From assembly GCA_032878915.1 (NCBI GenBank), contig JAVQMG010000028.1:310001-374000 (forward strand): a DNA stretch of 64,000 bases. Direction: 5' to 3'. The notes under the pieces were generated by a model. That model was not told the DNA's origin, did not search any database, and saw only the letters and a list, made by a program, of their open reading frames with translations. Positions 46,689 to 56,680 of the stretch are shown here, in pieces. The DNA comes from Castanopsis chinensis. Taxonomy: Eukaryota > Streptophyta > Magnoliopsida > Fagales > Fagaceae. A program made the position numbers and the translations under genes. Position 1 is the first letter of the stretch. Each line of letters opens with the position of its first letter.

Positions 46689-48340
46689 TACCTTATTAAG
46701 CCCATCATTGCAGTCAAGTGAATAAAGGCTTTCCACATATGTAGTTGCCTCCGTTATTGTCTTGCGATCATATGGTGTTTTTCTATAGGCCTTTTTTTTC
46801 AAATTGAAGACTGTCAATTTGAAATTGTATTCTTCATTCTCTCCAACACCTTTAACTTGCGTTTCCTGCAATAAAAAATTTTCACCATTCTTTGACACGC
46901 ATATAGGCCTCGGACAACTGCCCCTATATGGAATGGTTGCCAATCTAGTCCCAAGACTCCTTCATCACCCATAGCTGAATACATAAATCACTGCATGATT
47001 CAGCGGTGCACACAGATAGACACAGGTGTTCTCCAAAAGTACCTAACTCCCATGTATCGTAATATTGTCCTGATGATTCAACTCTAAAGTAAAAAGAAAC
47101 AGATTCTGGCCATGGCAGCTCATGAAATATCTCATCCGCTAAATCAAAATAAATGATTGACGGCTTCCTATAACATTTAGCACTCCAATAAATTGCTCCA
47201 TTGCAGTATATAGTCTTTTCGGTAAATGGAACGCTGCGGATAAAATTATTGTCCTTGTCCACCAGAATTGTCCTCCAAGTAAAGGTCTTGAGTGAAAAGA
47301 TCTCGATCTGCAACATACAAATATGGAAAGTGTGGTAGGGCCTTAATATCTTGTAATCATCAGTGGAATAATCATAGCCAAAGCCAAAACCGCGAAACCA
47401 GCTAGAAAATGAATCAGGTGTTGATGTTGGACTTGGTATGTTTTTGTAACTTTTGGTAGATGGGTTCCAAACCAAATATTGCAATGTCCATATGTCCACA
47501 TTATATAATTCAATACATACCAAGCCATTACAAGAAGCCAAGTTTGTCTTAGCATGTTTTTCACCCCACAATGGAAAACCATGAAAATCAACATCAACAG
47601 GTTGACCATGAACAGCACGGCTTTGAAACAGTGCTTCACAACCTGATGATAGAACACAATTGTCAGTCAAAACAAGGACGTTCATGCGGTTGGGGTTTTG
47701 AGATGCTCTCTGAAAGTGGGATTTAGCAAATCGGTGACTACTGATCAAAGTGTGCCATGCTTTGGATACGCACTTGAATCGCATTAGAGACTTCACTGGT
47801 AGTCTTGAAAGAATTTCCTCGACGAGGTCATTTGGTATGGTAAAGCTTCGCCGCCGCCGTGCCTTGCAAATTCTCATACTTCAGTTCATGTCCTTGGCTC
47901 TCTATAATCAATATATAAGAAAGAATGGTTAAAGAGTTAGATATTAAACCCTGTAAAATTTATAGTTTCAAAAGTACTATAACGTGTTTTATATGTATTG
48001 CTATTTCTAGTTAGAAAATGTTGAATTGCAAAGAAACTGAATGAGCACAGAGTCATTTTACTTCTTTGTATAATTTATTTTTTGTCAGTCGTTAGGCTAC
48101 TTTGTCCATTATGCGTACATGTAGTTGTATGTGAGATCATGTGGGGGGTAGTATACGTGCTTATGAATTTCAATTGGAGATCAAAATGAAATGGTGTAAG
48201 GGTTGGAAAGTAGGTGTGGAAACCAATGGCAGGATATTTAAAAAAGAAAAAAACAATATGACATAAAAATAAGTTGTGAATGATTCTTTGCTTTTTAACA
48301 ACGAAAACCGCTGGAAACGAAGCCAGCAACAGAACGAAGT

Positions 48341-48384
<44 letters not shown>

Positions 48385-48500
48385 ATCAGAGACAGAGAAA
48401 GAAAAGAGAAGAGAAGAATCATACCGAGAGAAACGTGGAGGCCGGCGTGTGTGTGATTGAGGAGTGCGGAGGCAGGCGTGTGAGTGTGAATGTGGGGTAG
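46635..48500 (-). CDS. F-box protein with FBA domain, C-terminal frameshift
   Basis: F-box proteins are substrate receptors of SCF ubiquitin ligases. Leader exon about 48,500-48,425, intron to 47,902, coding exon from the ATG at 47,877. Residues 13-55 are an F-box ('IPNDLVEEILSRLPVKSLMR', then 'CVSKAWHTLI'). Residues about 100-300 are an F-box-associated interaction domain ('LVWNPSTKSYKNIPSP', 'GFGFGYD'). A C-run of three (46,950-46,952), two in copy 1, shifts the frame, so this ORF stops at 46,945 after 310 residues. The family's C-terminal part continues in another frame to about 46,690 ('TTYVESLYSLDCND'), with a TA/CA microsatellite at its end. A two-codon upstream ORF precedes the ATG. 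It may still give a shortened protein. Confidence 0.75.
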
Positions 48501-48501
48501 G

Positions 48502-48740
48502 TAGGGTTTCTTTTTTTCAATTAGTTTATGTATGTTTAACTTAATTAGTTTAAGTTTAATTTTTTTTTTATGAGAGTTTAATTAGTTTAATGCTAGTCGG
48601 TTAATCTAATGGGTTAATGGGTTATAATTTTTAAATAGCCGGAGGCCCAATGTTTATAAAATAAAAATAAATAAATAAATAAAAGGCTCAATGTTTGCAT
48701 TGCAAGGCCCAAGACGTGTTTGTGATTGGGAGGGTGTGTT
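48502..48740 (-). promoter_or_regulatory. Telo-box plus site II promoter of the F-box gene
   Basis: Same arrangement as at 19,524-19,720: AAACCCTA on the minus strand (48,502-48,509) and GCCCA/TGGGC motifs around 48,646, 48,704 and 48,725. The leader-exon donor CTCTCG/GTATGA (48,425) is identical to copy 1. Confidence 0.45.
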
Positions 48741-48776
48741 TGTGTTTTTTGTTTGAACTTTCATTTTGTTGCTGGT

Positions 48777-50330
48777 TTTTTTTTTTTTTTTTTGATAGGA
48801 AATACGTGAATTTTATTAAGAATAAGATAAGAACATAGCATCATGAATCACAAGCGACTCAATTATAGGTGGACATTCCTCCATCTATGTTACATAAGAA
48901 TTAACATTTTTAACATAGGCAGCTAAAGTGTGTGTTAGTATTAGGGGTGTGTAGCCAACTCACCAACCCACCAAAACTGACCCGACCTAACTTAACCCAC
49001 TAGATTGGGTCGGTTTTTAGGGTTGAGTGGGTTGGGTTGAGTTATGAAATTTTTTTTAATAGTGGGACGGGTTGGGTTTGGGTCATAACAGCCACGGGTT
49101 TGGGTCATAACAGCCACAACTTGCTTAACCTAACTCGACCCACCTATATATCTAAAATTTAAATTATATATATTTATAATATATATATATATATATATTT
49201 AAAACTATATTATATAATTAATGATTTTTTATATAATTTTTTCCTTAATTCAGCTCTTCCTATATAAAACCCAATTACCTCGTAACCCTAATAATCTTAA
49301 ATCTCTCTCTACCGCCTCCTACTCCCAGTCTCACTCTCTCACTCCACTCTTATTTGTTCATAACTAAGTTAGGATATTAGTTCATGTATATTTAGTTTAT
49401 CAACTCCATTGGATATATTTTGTTTATAACTGACTTGGAATACTTGTTAATATATATATTTTTTTTATCAACTTAGGTGGCAAATGAGATATTTTTTTTT
49501 TCCTCAATTTAATAATAATAGTAATAAAAAAAATTGTCCAACCCATTGGTTCAACCTAACCCAACCCGATCCTTGTGGGTTGGGTCAAAAAATCTCTTCA
49601 ACCCGACTCATGCACACCCCTAGCTAGTATATTGGCTTGTCTCCTCACATGTGAACATTTGAAAGAGAAAAAGTCCTGTAGTCGAAAGCGAATCCTCGTG
49701 GCAAGATTAGCAATAGAAGTCTGGGTAGCCGTAGGGTCTTCAAGAGCATGGGAGACAATGCTCAAGTCAGTTTTGAAATTACCATCTTTGAATCCTACAT
49801 CCCATGCAAAGAGAGTTGCTTTGTCCATTGTCTTTGCTTCAGCTTCCAAAGGGCCTAGTGGAAGAGGAAGGCGTTTACTCATCACCTATCCTTCATGATC
49901 ACATATGACAACACCAACGCCAATCATGCCTAGCTAGGAGAAGATAGCAGCATCCAGGGACAGAGCTAGGATTTTGAATTAGGGGATTCGAGATACACTC
50001 AAACCCAAATGCTTAAAAAATTTGTTATAACCTAGACCTTCATATTGCAGCTCTAGATTAACCCAAAGACAACCATATTTTTTATCCAAGCAACTTGTAA
50101 AAGAATATGTGTGTGTGTGCGCGCGCTTGTGCGTGTGCGTGTGCATGTGCGTGTGTTTATCCCAAGCTTCTTTAGGGAATTTCATCAAAATTTAATGAAA
50201 ATTTGAATAAAGAGAGTGTACTTTTTGTGAAAGTATGGAAGTATTAAACAAAAATGGAGCATGAAAATTTAAAAACAAGCTTTATATAGGGGGGCCATTG
50301 CCCCTTTTGGTCCAAGCAGGAGGAACCCAA
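48777..50330 (-). mobile_element. LINE 3' part, duplication copy 2
   Basis: Minus-strand LINE with its poly(A) end at about 48,777-48,793. The RNase H segment 49,885-49,630 is open ('GPLEAEAKTMDKATLFAWDV', 'LATRIRF', 'HVRRQANILA'). It is interrupted by a hAT MITE and resumes at about 48,935 with 'HTLAAYVKNVNSYVTW'. Right of 49,950 it is interrupted by the second MITE, whose right end together with the RNase H start has been deleted. Confidence 0.7.
48942..49622. mobile_element. hAT-type MITE in LINE RNase H, copy 2
   Basis: 681 bp, ends 'taggggtgtg' and 'cacaccccta', flanked by gttagtat (48,934-48,941) and gctagtat (49,623-49,630). The 8-bp duplication with one mismatch and the terminal repeats fit hAT. 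This copy lacks the inverted repeat seen in copy 1. Confidence 0.8.
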
Positions 50331-50819
50331 CGATTGTCTATGGCATCCTTAAATTGAGTGGGCCTAAGGTGGGCATCTTGATACTCCATAAACAGAAAGT
50401 GAACTGAAAGCTTGGATTTGTACTAAAACACAAGAGCTTGTTTAGACCCCAAATTTTAAATTACAGCTAAGTTGCTTTTACCCTTACTTAATCAAAGTGC
50501 AGAACAAGAGTAAATGTGCGCAAAGAATCGATAACTACTCTAGTACATAAACATGAACAACAAACAATAAAAGTAAAGTACAAAAATAAGGGAAGAGAGA
50601 TGCAAACACAAGATAACACCAAGATGTGTCATTGAAGAGGAAACCGAAGAACTCAGCGAAAAACTACTCTGCGATCCTCCAAGTTGAAATCGATCCACTA
50701 GAGAATAAAATTGGAGTACACGAATAACAAAAGACCCTCCAAACCTAGTCTACCCAATGTACTTGAGCCCTCCAAGCTTCTACTACTAACAGACTTCTCA
50801 ACCCTAATTTCCCCCTCAC

Positions 50820-53030
50820 TTTTTATTCCTCCTCTTTAAGACATGATTTACTTGTAGAGTGTTTGTCATTCTATATGCTTCTTGTTGTCACTTATGTACT
50901 AATATCGATTCTTGATTTGTTCCATCTCACATGTAAATATGATGAGAAGTGTAGAGTAAATAATTACCCATCTATAAGGTGATTTAGTGCTTCTAATTCC
51001 ATACTTACATTGAGATACATGGATAATTGCTTTCACAAAGTATGTAAATAACCTCATGACTCTAGTGAGAGGTAAGCTTACGTATCTGAATTAGTAATGG
51101 TTTAACAGTTGCTTTTGTCTTCTACCAAAAAGAAAAAATAGTTTCTTTTGTTTTCCAGTTCATTAAGTTTGCAATTTTTACTTGTCATGTTTGTATCTTT
51201 TTCTAAGTATTATTATGCATGCATCAGAATTGTTGTTTGAAGATAGTTTTACTTCATATATTGAATTGGAAAGGGGTGGGGAAGAAAAATCTATTTTTGA
51301 TACAGAATAAATGTTCCCGTTGAATTCTCATTTAAAAAGAGGAGTTTGATTGTCATGAACCAAAATAATGTGAAGCATTTGTTGGATATTTATTATACAT
51401 CTTTCCTCACTTATTTAGTAAAAAAATCCAGGTGGAAATATGTCAAGAGTAGACTAAGCTTTTCACATACCGAGATTCAAAGTTTATTTCAAATGTATTT
51501 AACCCGTGTGTCTACAGGTGCATACATCTCCATTCTCTGTTCCCTTCAAATTTATCAAATACCAGATTAGTTCTCTCTTAGCTTTTCCCTTTGGTTTTAG
51601 GTATGGGGAGTTTATTAGTTATTGGGTTCTATATCCAAAAGCTGAGGATAATTGATAATGCATCAAACGAGAGTTTAATAGTGCATGTTTTTCTAAACCT
51701 ACTTGGAATGAAAAGTATGCGGAAACTAAGAAAAAGAATGGTAATCATCTCTTTACTCACCTAATAAATCTCTCCTTATAGACAAGGCTTCAATTTTTGA
51801 ATTTTTCATTTTCTTTTCTTTTTCCCAAAAATATGTTAGAAAAAGTATTACTTTCTACCTTCTCTTTTTAATTTATCTTTCTCTTCTTCATTTTTTTGGC
51901 AATATCATGGATTGGTAGAAAATTTGTTACTTTCTCACTTATTCTCTAAATTTATTTCATTAACGTTGGTCTAATAGGTTCTCATATATAAAGACCGTTG
52001 GCACTTAGAGAATTCCCTAAAATCAGGGTAGCTGATTCTTGGACTTCTTAACTTGATGAGTTCCATGAACAAAAGGATTGTTTGGTGAGTGTTGTAAAAT
52101 CATAAACAAGACATTTGGTTTCATCTTTGCACCAATTTCTCAAGGTTGCTTACCATACCAAGACGTCTTTGCACTAATTTCTCAAGGTTGCTTACCATAG
52201 CATGAAGTTATAGACATTTCGAAATAGGAAACCTGTAAAATATAAGGTAATTATATTTCCAACAGTTGAGGTTCCAAAAAATTTTGTAAATATGGTCTTG
52301 GGCCTTGGCACAAATTGGATATTTGAACATGTATGTTTTTCACTTATTTTTATTTTTTTAGTTATGTTTTGTTCTTAAGTAGGATCCTTGAATTAGTGAA
52401 TCCTGGAATTGAGTATGTGTACAAAAGTTTCATTCTATTGATAGGATTACACACATAAATAATTACTTGGGCACAAGTTGGCTTTCAATGTGATAGTGTG
52501 ATACAGAACGAAAACAAGTTAGATATCATTCTAACTAAATGAATACCTTGAAAGCTCAAGGAAAAAAAATGGAATCTTTAGAACTCTAACAAAATTCTGA
52601 TAGAAATTTTTTTTTTCCCCAATCCAATCAAGGATGAGATATATGGTTTCTACAAAATTTTGAGAAATTTCTCTTGTAGACAATTGAGAAAGTTACTTTT
52701 TGTTTTTGGAACATCCTTAGAGCTTTACTTCAAGGATAGTGATTAGAGTTCAATTTTATCTGTTCCTTTATTATTCTCATACTAGATACATATGCTTTAT
52801 TCTTTTATTCTTTCTTTTGAGAAGATTTTAGAAGAAAAACATATTTCAAATGACACCCTAAGTGGAAAAGTTGAGACAAAGGGAGAGTTGGAAGGCCTTT
52901 GTTTTTGGGGGGGTGGGGCGTGGGGGGGATAAAAACAAGCATGGAGTATTAAAAAATGAAATGAACATAACATGAGGATAACAATTACAAAACAGCAGTC
53001 AAGGCCAAAGTTACCGAAGAGTGACAATCC
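50820..53030. other. Stretch without a supported gene
   Basis: AT-rich, no recognised coding sequence. Short frames at 51,346-51,570 lack any motif. A direct duplication of 'aatttctcaaggttgcttac' lies at 52,133 and 52,179. A G-rich patch 'gggggggtgggg' is at 52,906-52,930. Confidence 0.5.
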
Positions 53031-53036
53031 AAATGC

Positions 53037-53782
53037 CTATATGAACAAGTGTGAATTGATGAAATACCATGTTAAGGCCCCACCTATAACAAACTCCATT
53101 CCAAACCATCTCTTTGGAACATAATAACCTTCATTCTTGTCCTGACCACTAGTTCCCTCACTTTTGGCACTCGTGGAACTCCCTGCACCTGAAGCCAAAG
53201 AAATTGCCCACAAATTTAATTAGTTTTCTACTATATCAAAAGAACAGTAATTAAATTTAAATGAAAAAGAAGACTCGTGTATGTATGTTACATTGCCACT
53301 GGGACTAGGAGTAGGGTTACCATCACTTTGATCAGAACTCCTTTCCAATTGGTAGAAAACTTGAGCTTCTGGTAAATTAGGATCCACGTGTAGAAGAGCT
53401 ACATCCATGACCATGCAAACAAATCAAATCAATGTGTCAAATATTAGCCACTTTTAGTGACATTCATCCATTTTTAAAACCAAAACAACTATATAGCACT
53501 CACCATTCACTTTTTATATTGAATTTCATAAAATGCTATTAGCTAGAACAAAACAACTGTTATAGCTGAATGCATAACGAGACACTGGGAGACATTAGCA
53601 CGGGCGTGGCAAATGGAAGGCAGGCCCAAAGCAAGTGTTACATTAAATTGTGGTCCTAATTCGGGATCAACACATTCTTTGATGCTGACACACAAACACT
53701 TCTTGTTGTCCTTTAGGACTTGTTTGAGACCAGTGCAACACTCTGGTGTAGGTACATTTACAAGGTGAAAATGTACTATCAA
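53037..53782 (-). pseudogene. GPI-anchored lipid-transfer protein, 5'-truncated
   Basis: Non-specific lipid-transfer proteins of the LTPG/xylogen type bind lipids at the plasma membrane and cell wall. Read on the minus strand, exon 1 remnant 53,782-53,590 has the second half of the eight-cysteine motif ('CCTGLKQVLKDNKKCLCV', 'LALGLPSICHA', final Cys). A second exon at about 53,400-53,292 reads 'ALLHVDPNLPEAQVF' then a Pro/Ser-rich stretch. A third at 53,188-53,037 ends in a hydrophobic tail ('EFVIGGALTWYF'), as expected for a GPI signal. The signal peptide and first two cysteines are missing, and the donor sites after exons 1 and 2 do not join the exons in phase. Probably dead. Confidence 0.7.
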
Positions 53783-54112
53783 GTAATACTAGCCTTCGAT
53801 TTATTTGTTTATGAGAGTAAGCTACAAACATAGATGTTCTAACTTTGCATTTAGCTTGAATCACATAATATGTCTGAGTGTTTCAGTTATGTAATGTCTC
53901 TTAGTAGCAACTTTATAAATTTGTATTTGCATAAGTTAGATTATATTTCATTATGCTGCCTTATGCTTTCTTTCTTTTTTTTTGTAAATATGTGAGGGTA
54001 TACCATTGTGGCTCTGTGAATTTCAAAGCAGAAAGGCTGTGTATACTTTGCTTGGCTGAACTTGGTAATTGATGCTCAAGATATGCATATATGAGAAACT
54101 CCATCTTTGAGA

Positions 54113-54465
54113 TTTAGCTACAAAATTGGTTGTAGCCTTAGGCTACAACCTTACTCAATAAAATAAATATTACTATATATTTTGAAAATCTAACCGTTGA
54201 ATTGCATGGTCTTTACTCTCTTAATACACATATCAAATTTTGTATCAATCGAATATTAATTACTAATAAAATTATATTTTATGCATAACTTTAAACTACA
54301 AAAACTTACAATTTAAACAATTTATTAATGAAATAACTATTGATCTTTAATTTTCTAGAAATTTTGCAAGTATGGAGGTTATAAGAAATATATGTAATCT
54401 TATGATGGATTTGTCAAAATTCACTTTCAATAAAAAAATATTGAGTAAGGTTTGTAGCTAAACTT
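54113..54465. mobile_element. MITE with 'tttagctacaaa' ends
   Basis: Inverted ends 'tttagctacaaa' and 'tttgtagctaaa'. The left end has an extra 20-bp palindrome (ttgtagcc...ggctacaa). The interior is of the same family as the MITEs near 6,426, 25,488 and 37,968. Confidence 0.65.
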
Positions 54466-55058
54466 TGTCTATACAATATATGTTCACAACAAATCATAGG
54501 TAGTAAGTTGTTAATGGTTTTAATTTGAATACACAACTTAAATTTCTTTTTTGTCCACCCGTAACAACCAATAACAACCTTAAATTTAGGATTTTTTTGT
54601 GAAAGTATTGTGAAAATTTTGTGGACATAGCATTTCTCTTTGGACAATGAATCAAAAGAACATATTGGACCCATATTTTTCTACGTAATCCTTTTTATAT
54701 ATATTTATTCTAGAGTTAATTTAAGTTGTTTATTTTTACAATGGTTAGATTTACAATAACAGCCAACTCACATATATTTATATGAAATTTTCTTGTGTAT
54801 TACACGGGTTACAAGCTAGTATCTTATCAATCCTTTGGACTATCTTTCCAGATCCAAGTTTCAATTTCTCTTTTTGGTTTTTTAGAAGTAAATTAAATTC
54901 GAACCCAAATTTTATTTAGTTTTCTTCTCCCGTTTTCTTGGCTAATCTGTTAAAATTTAAAATTTGCATTCGGCTTACAATTCCAATGCAAGCAAGGCCC
55001 AATTCTCTTTGGGCTTGTCACACATACATTAATTGTAACATTTATATATATATTTTAA

Positions 55059-55243
55059 GGGAAATGCTAACGAATGCCCTTAGGGCATTGGTTAACAATC
55101 CATTTGAGAAAAGTTTTTATGGGAAAATGAAATAAAGTAATAAATATTTTGACAGTTTTTTTCATTTCCCATAAAAGTGATGTAAAAACTTTCCTAAAAT
55201 GGATTGTTAACCAATGTCCTAAGGGCATTCGTTAGCAGGACCC
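55059..55243. mobile_element. Mutator-type MITE with perfect 9-bp target duplication
   Basis: 185 bp, flanked on both sides by atattttaa (55,050-55,058 and 55,244-55,252). Nearly the whole element is one inverted repeat (arms begin 'gggaaatgctaacgaatgcc' and 'gggtcctgctaacgaatgcc' on the complement). The 9-bp duplication is diagnostic of Mutator-like transposition. It is noncoding. Confidence 0.9.
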
Positions 55244-55428
55244 ATATTTTAAATTCAGTAGGGATGATGCTGAAGCGATATGTGGAATTCCATTAAGTCA
55301 CAGACATGTTACAGACTCGGTGATATGGTTCCATAAAGTGCAACTTGGTTGGATTTTTATTTATTTTTCCAAAGCACACGTGGTAACAATATAATTTTTT
55401 TTTGCTAAACACATGGTAAAAATATAAT

Positions 55429-56203
55429 TGTAGGGGCCCAAATCAAACTAGTCCAAGTTTGGACAGTGGACCAGCTCAATGAGCACTCAACAATGAATTT
55501 GTAGAGAGTGGGTGTTTAATCTAGGTTTTTTGAGATGATAGATAATACAAAAGTTTTGTTCGGCTTTTTATTCAGGCACTACACTTGTATGAGTATGTAA
55601 CTTGGTGTTGAATACATTGATACTAAGAACGATCGTTTTTCTTTCTTTTCTTCTCTCTCCCCTCTTCCAAATTCTTCCCTTTCCTTTTATAGGCCTCCCC
55701 TTTCCTTCCCAGGTGCAATCCAGGTGTTTCCTTTTTAGATACTTGTCCCATCACCCCTTTTGGCTCAGGTCTCTGGTGGTGAAGATAAGGTCGAAACCTA
55801 ACGTTCAGGCGTCACTTCTTCATTAATGCGGCCAGAGAAGCAGGTGTAGAGCATTAAATGCGGTGATGGCAGCTTTTCCTTTGGCCACAGTCAATTCTTT
55901 CCCTTTATTCTTTATTCTCGTTTTCTTAACTCCAGCATCAAAAAGAAAAAACCTTCATCATGGGCGTTATTCAACTATAAGAACATTCACATAGTCCTCG
56001 GCGACGCCTTGCCGAGGACTGGTTTGTCCTCGGACGTTATGTTTCTTAGTGTCTGGACATGCATGATACTTCTTTCTCTCTCGTGATCTTGTAGGTCGGA
56101 CTGATTATGTCCTCGGATTATCTCAAGATGTAGTGTTGGGCTTCTTTTATTGTGAGGGCCTTTGGGCCGGCCAGATACGCGATTTGGGCCCATGGGTACC
56201 ACA
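55429..56203 (-). mobile_element. 3' LTR of the Tat-type Ty3/gypsy element
   Basis: In element orientation (minus) it starts TGTGGTACCCATGGG and ends CCCCTACA. The subterminal 'gggcccaaatc' at both ends is inverted. A TATA box CCTATAAAAGG lies at 55,693-55,683. The sequence just inside the element on the minus strand, 'cgaggggctat', can serve as the polypurine tract. A perfect 10-bp stem with an 8-base loop (agtcctcggc / gccgaggact) is at 55,993-56,020. The 5' LTR is beyond the window, so the target duplication cannot be checked. Confidence 0.8.
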
Positions 56204-56630
56204 ATAGCCCCTCGAAATCCTTATTTCTATTCTATTGGAGAGGGATGAGGGTTTCGATATACGCGCACGCAAGGCGATATGCTTCTGACGTTTCGATCTC
56301 CTGGACGCGCTTCAATTAAATATTGGCGGCGCCATGCTCCTTGTTTCCAACCGCATGATGCTCATCTAACGGATAGGCGCCTTTTGATGAGGCAGGCGGG
56401 AGACTTCCCGCTTTACGTTTTTCCATGAAATAAATATCGCCACTTTAAAGATCTTCTGTTCATTTCAGACTTCGCGCATTGAACCTAACCTTTTCTGTAA
56501 CCTGCACGCGTCTTCATACCCCTTATCTCTAAGCCGAGGTGACGTAATTGTTTAAAAGTAAGTTCTTCAACCTTCTGCTTTCATTATTGTTTTTTACTCT
56601 TTCGATTGTCCCCTTTTTTTGGTCCTCGGC

Positions 56631-56639
56631 TATTTAAAT
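56631..56639 (+). promoter_or_regulatory. TATA-like box before the antisense ORF
   Basis: 'tatttaaat' lies 42-50 bp upstream of the ATG at 56,681 on the plus strand, that is, antisense to the retrotransposon. Position and sequence fit a TATA box for an independent transcript, but this is inference. Confidence 0.35.
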
Positions 56640-56680
56640 CTTCCCATTTCGTTATAGTGCTTACTCCCTAGTTTTAGGAA

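Larger units (their letters stand above)
46003..50820 (-). repeat. Segmental duplication copy 2
   Basis: Colinear with copy 1 in two blocks. 46,003-47,161 matches 13,215-14,370. About 48,310-50,820 matches 19,366-22,140. Between the blocks copy 2 has 1.15 kb (F-box 5' half and leader intron), while copy 1 has 5 kb. Copy 2 ends where the plus-strand LINE begins in copy 1. Confidence 0.85.

Noticed and set aside
49575..49898. Plus-strand 107-codon ORF
   Set aside because: It is the complement of the LINE RNase H sequence and crosses the hAT MITE end.
51346..51570. 74-codon ORF as a gene
   Set aside because: No motif, no nearby splice or promoter support, and AT-rich surroundings.
53667..53864. 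Alternative frame over the lipid-transfer exon as its missing N-terminus
   Set aside because: It overlaps the real frame and has neither a signal peptide nor the expected cysteine spacing.
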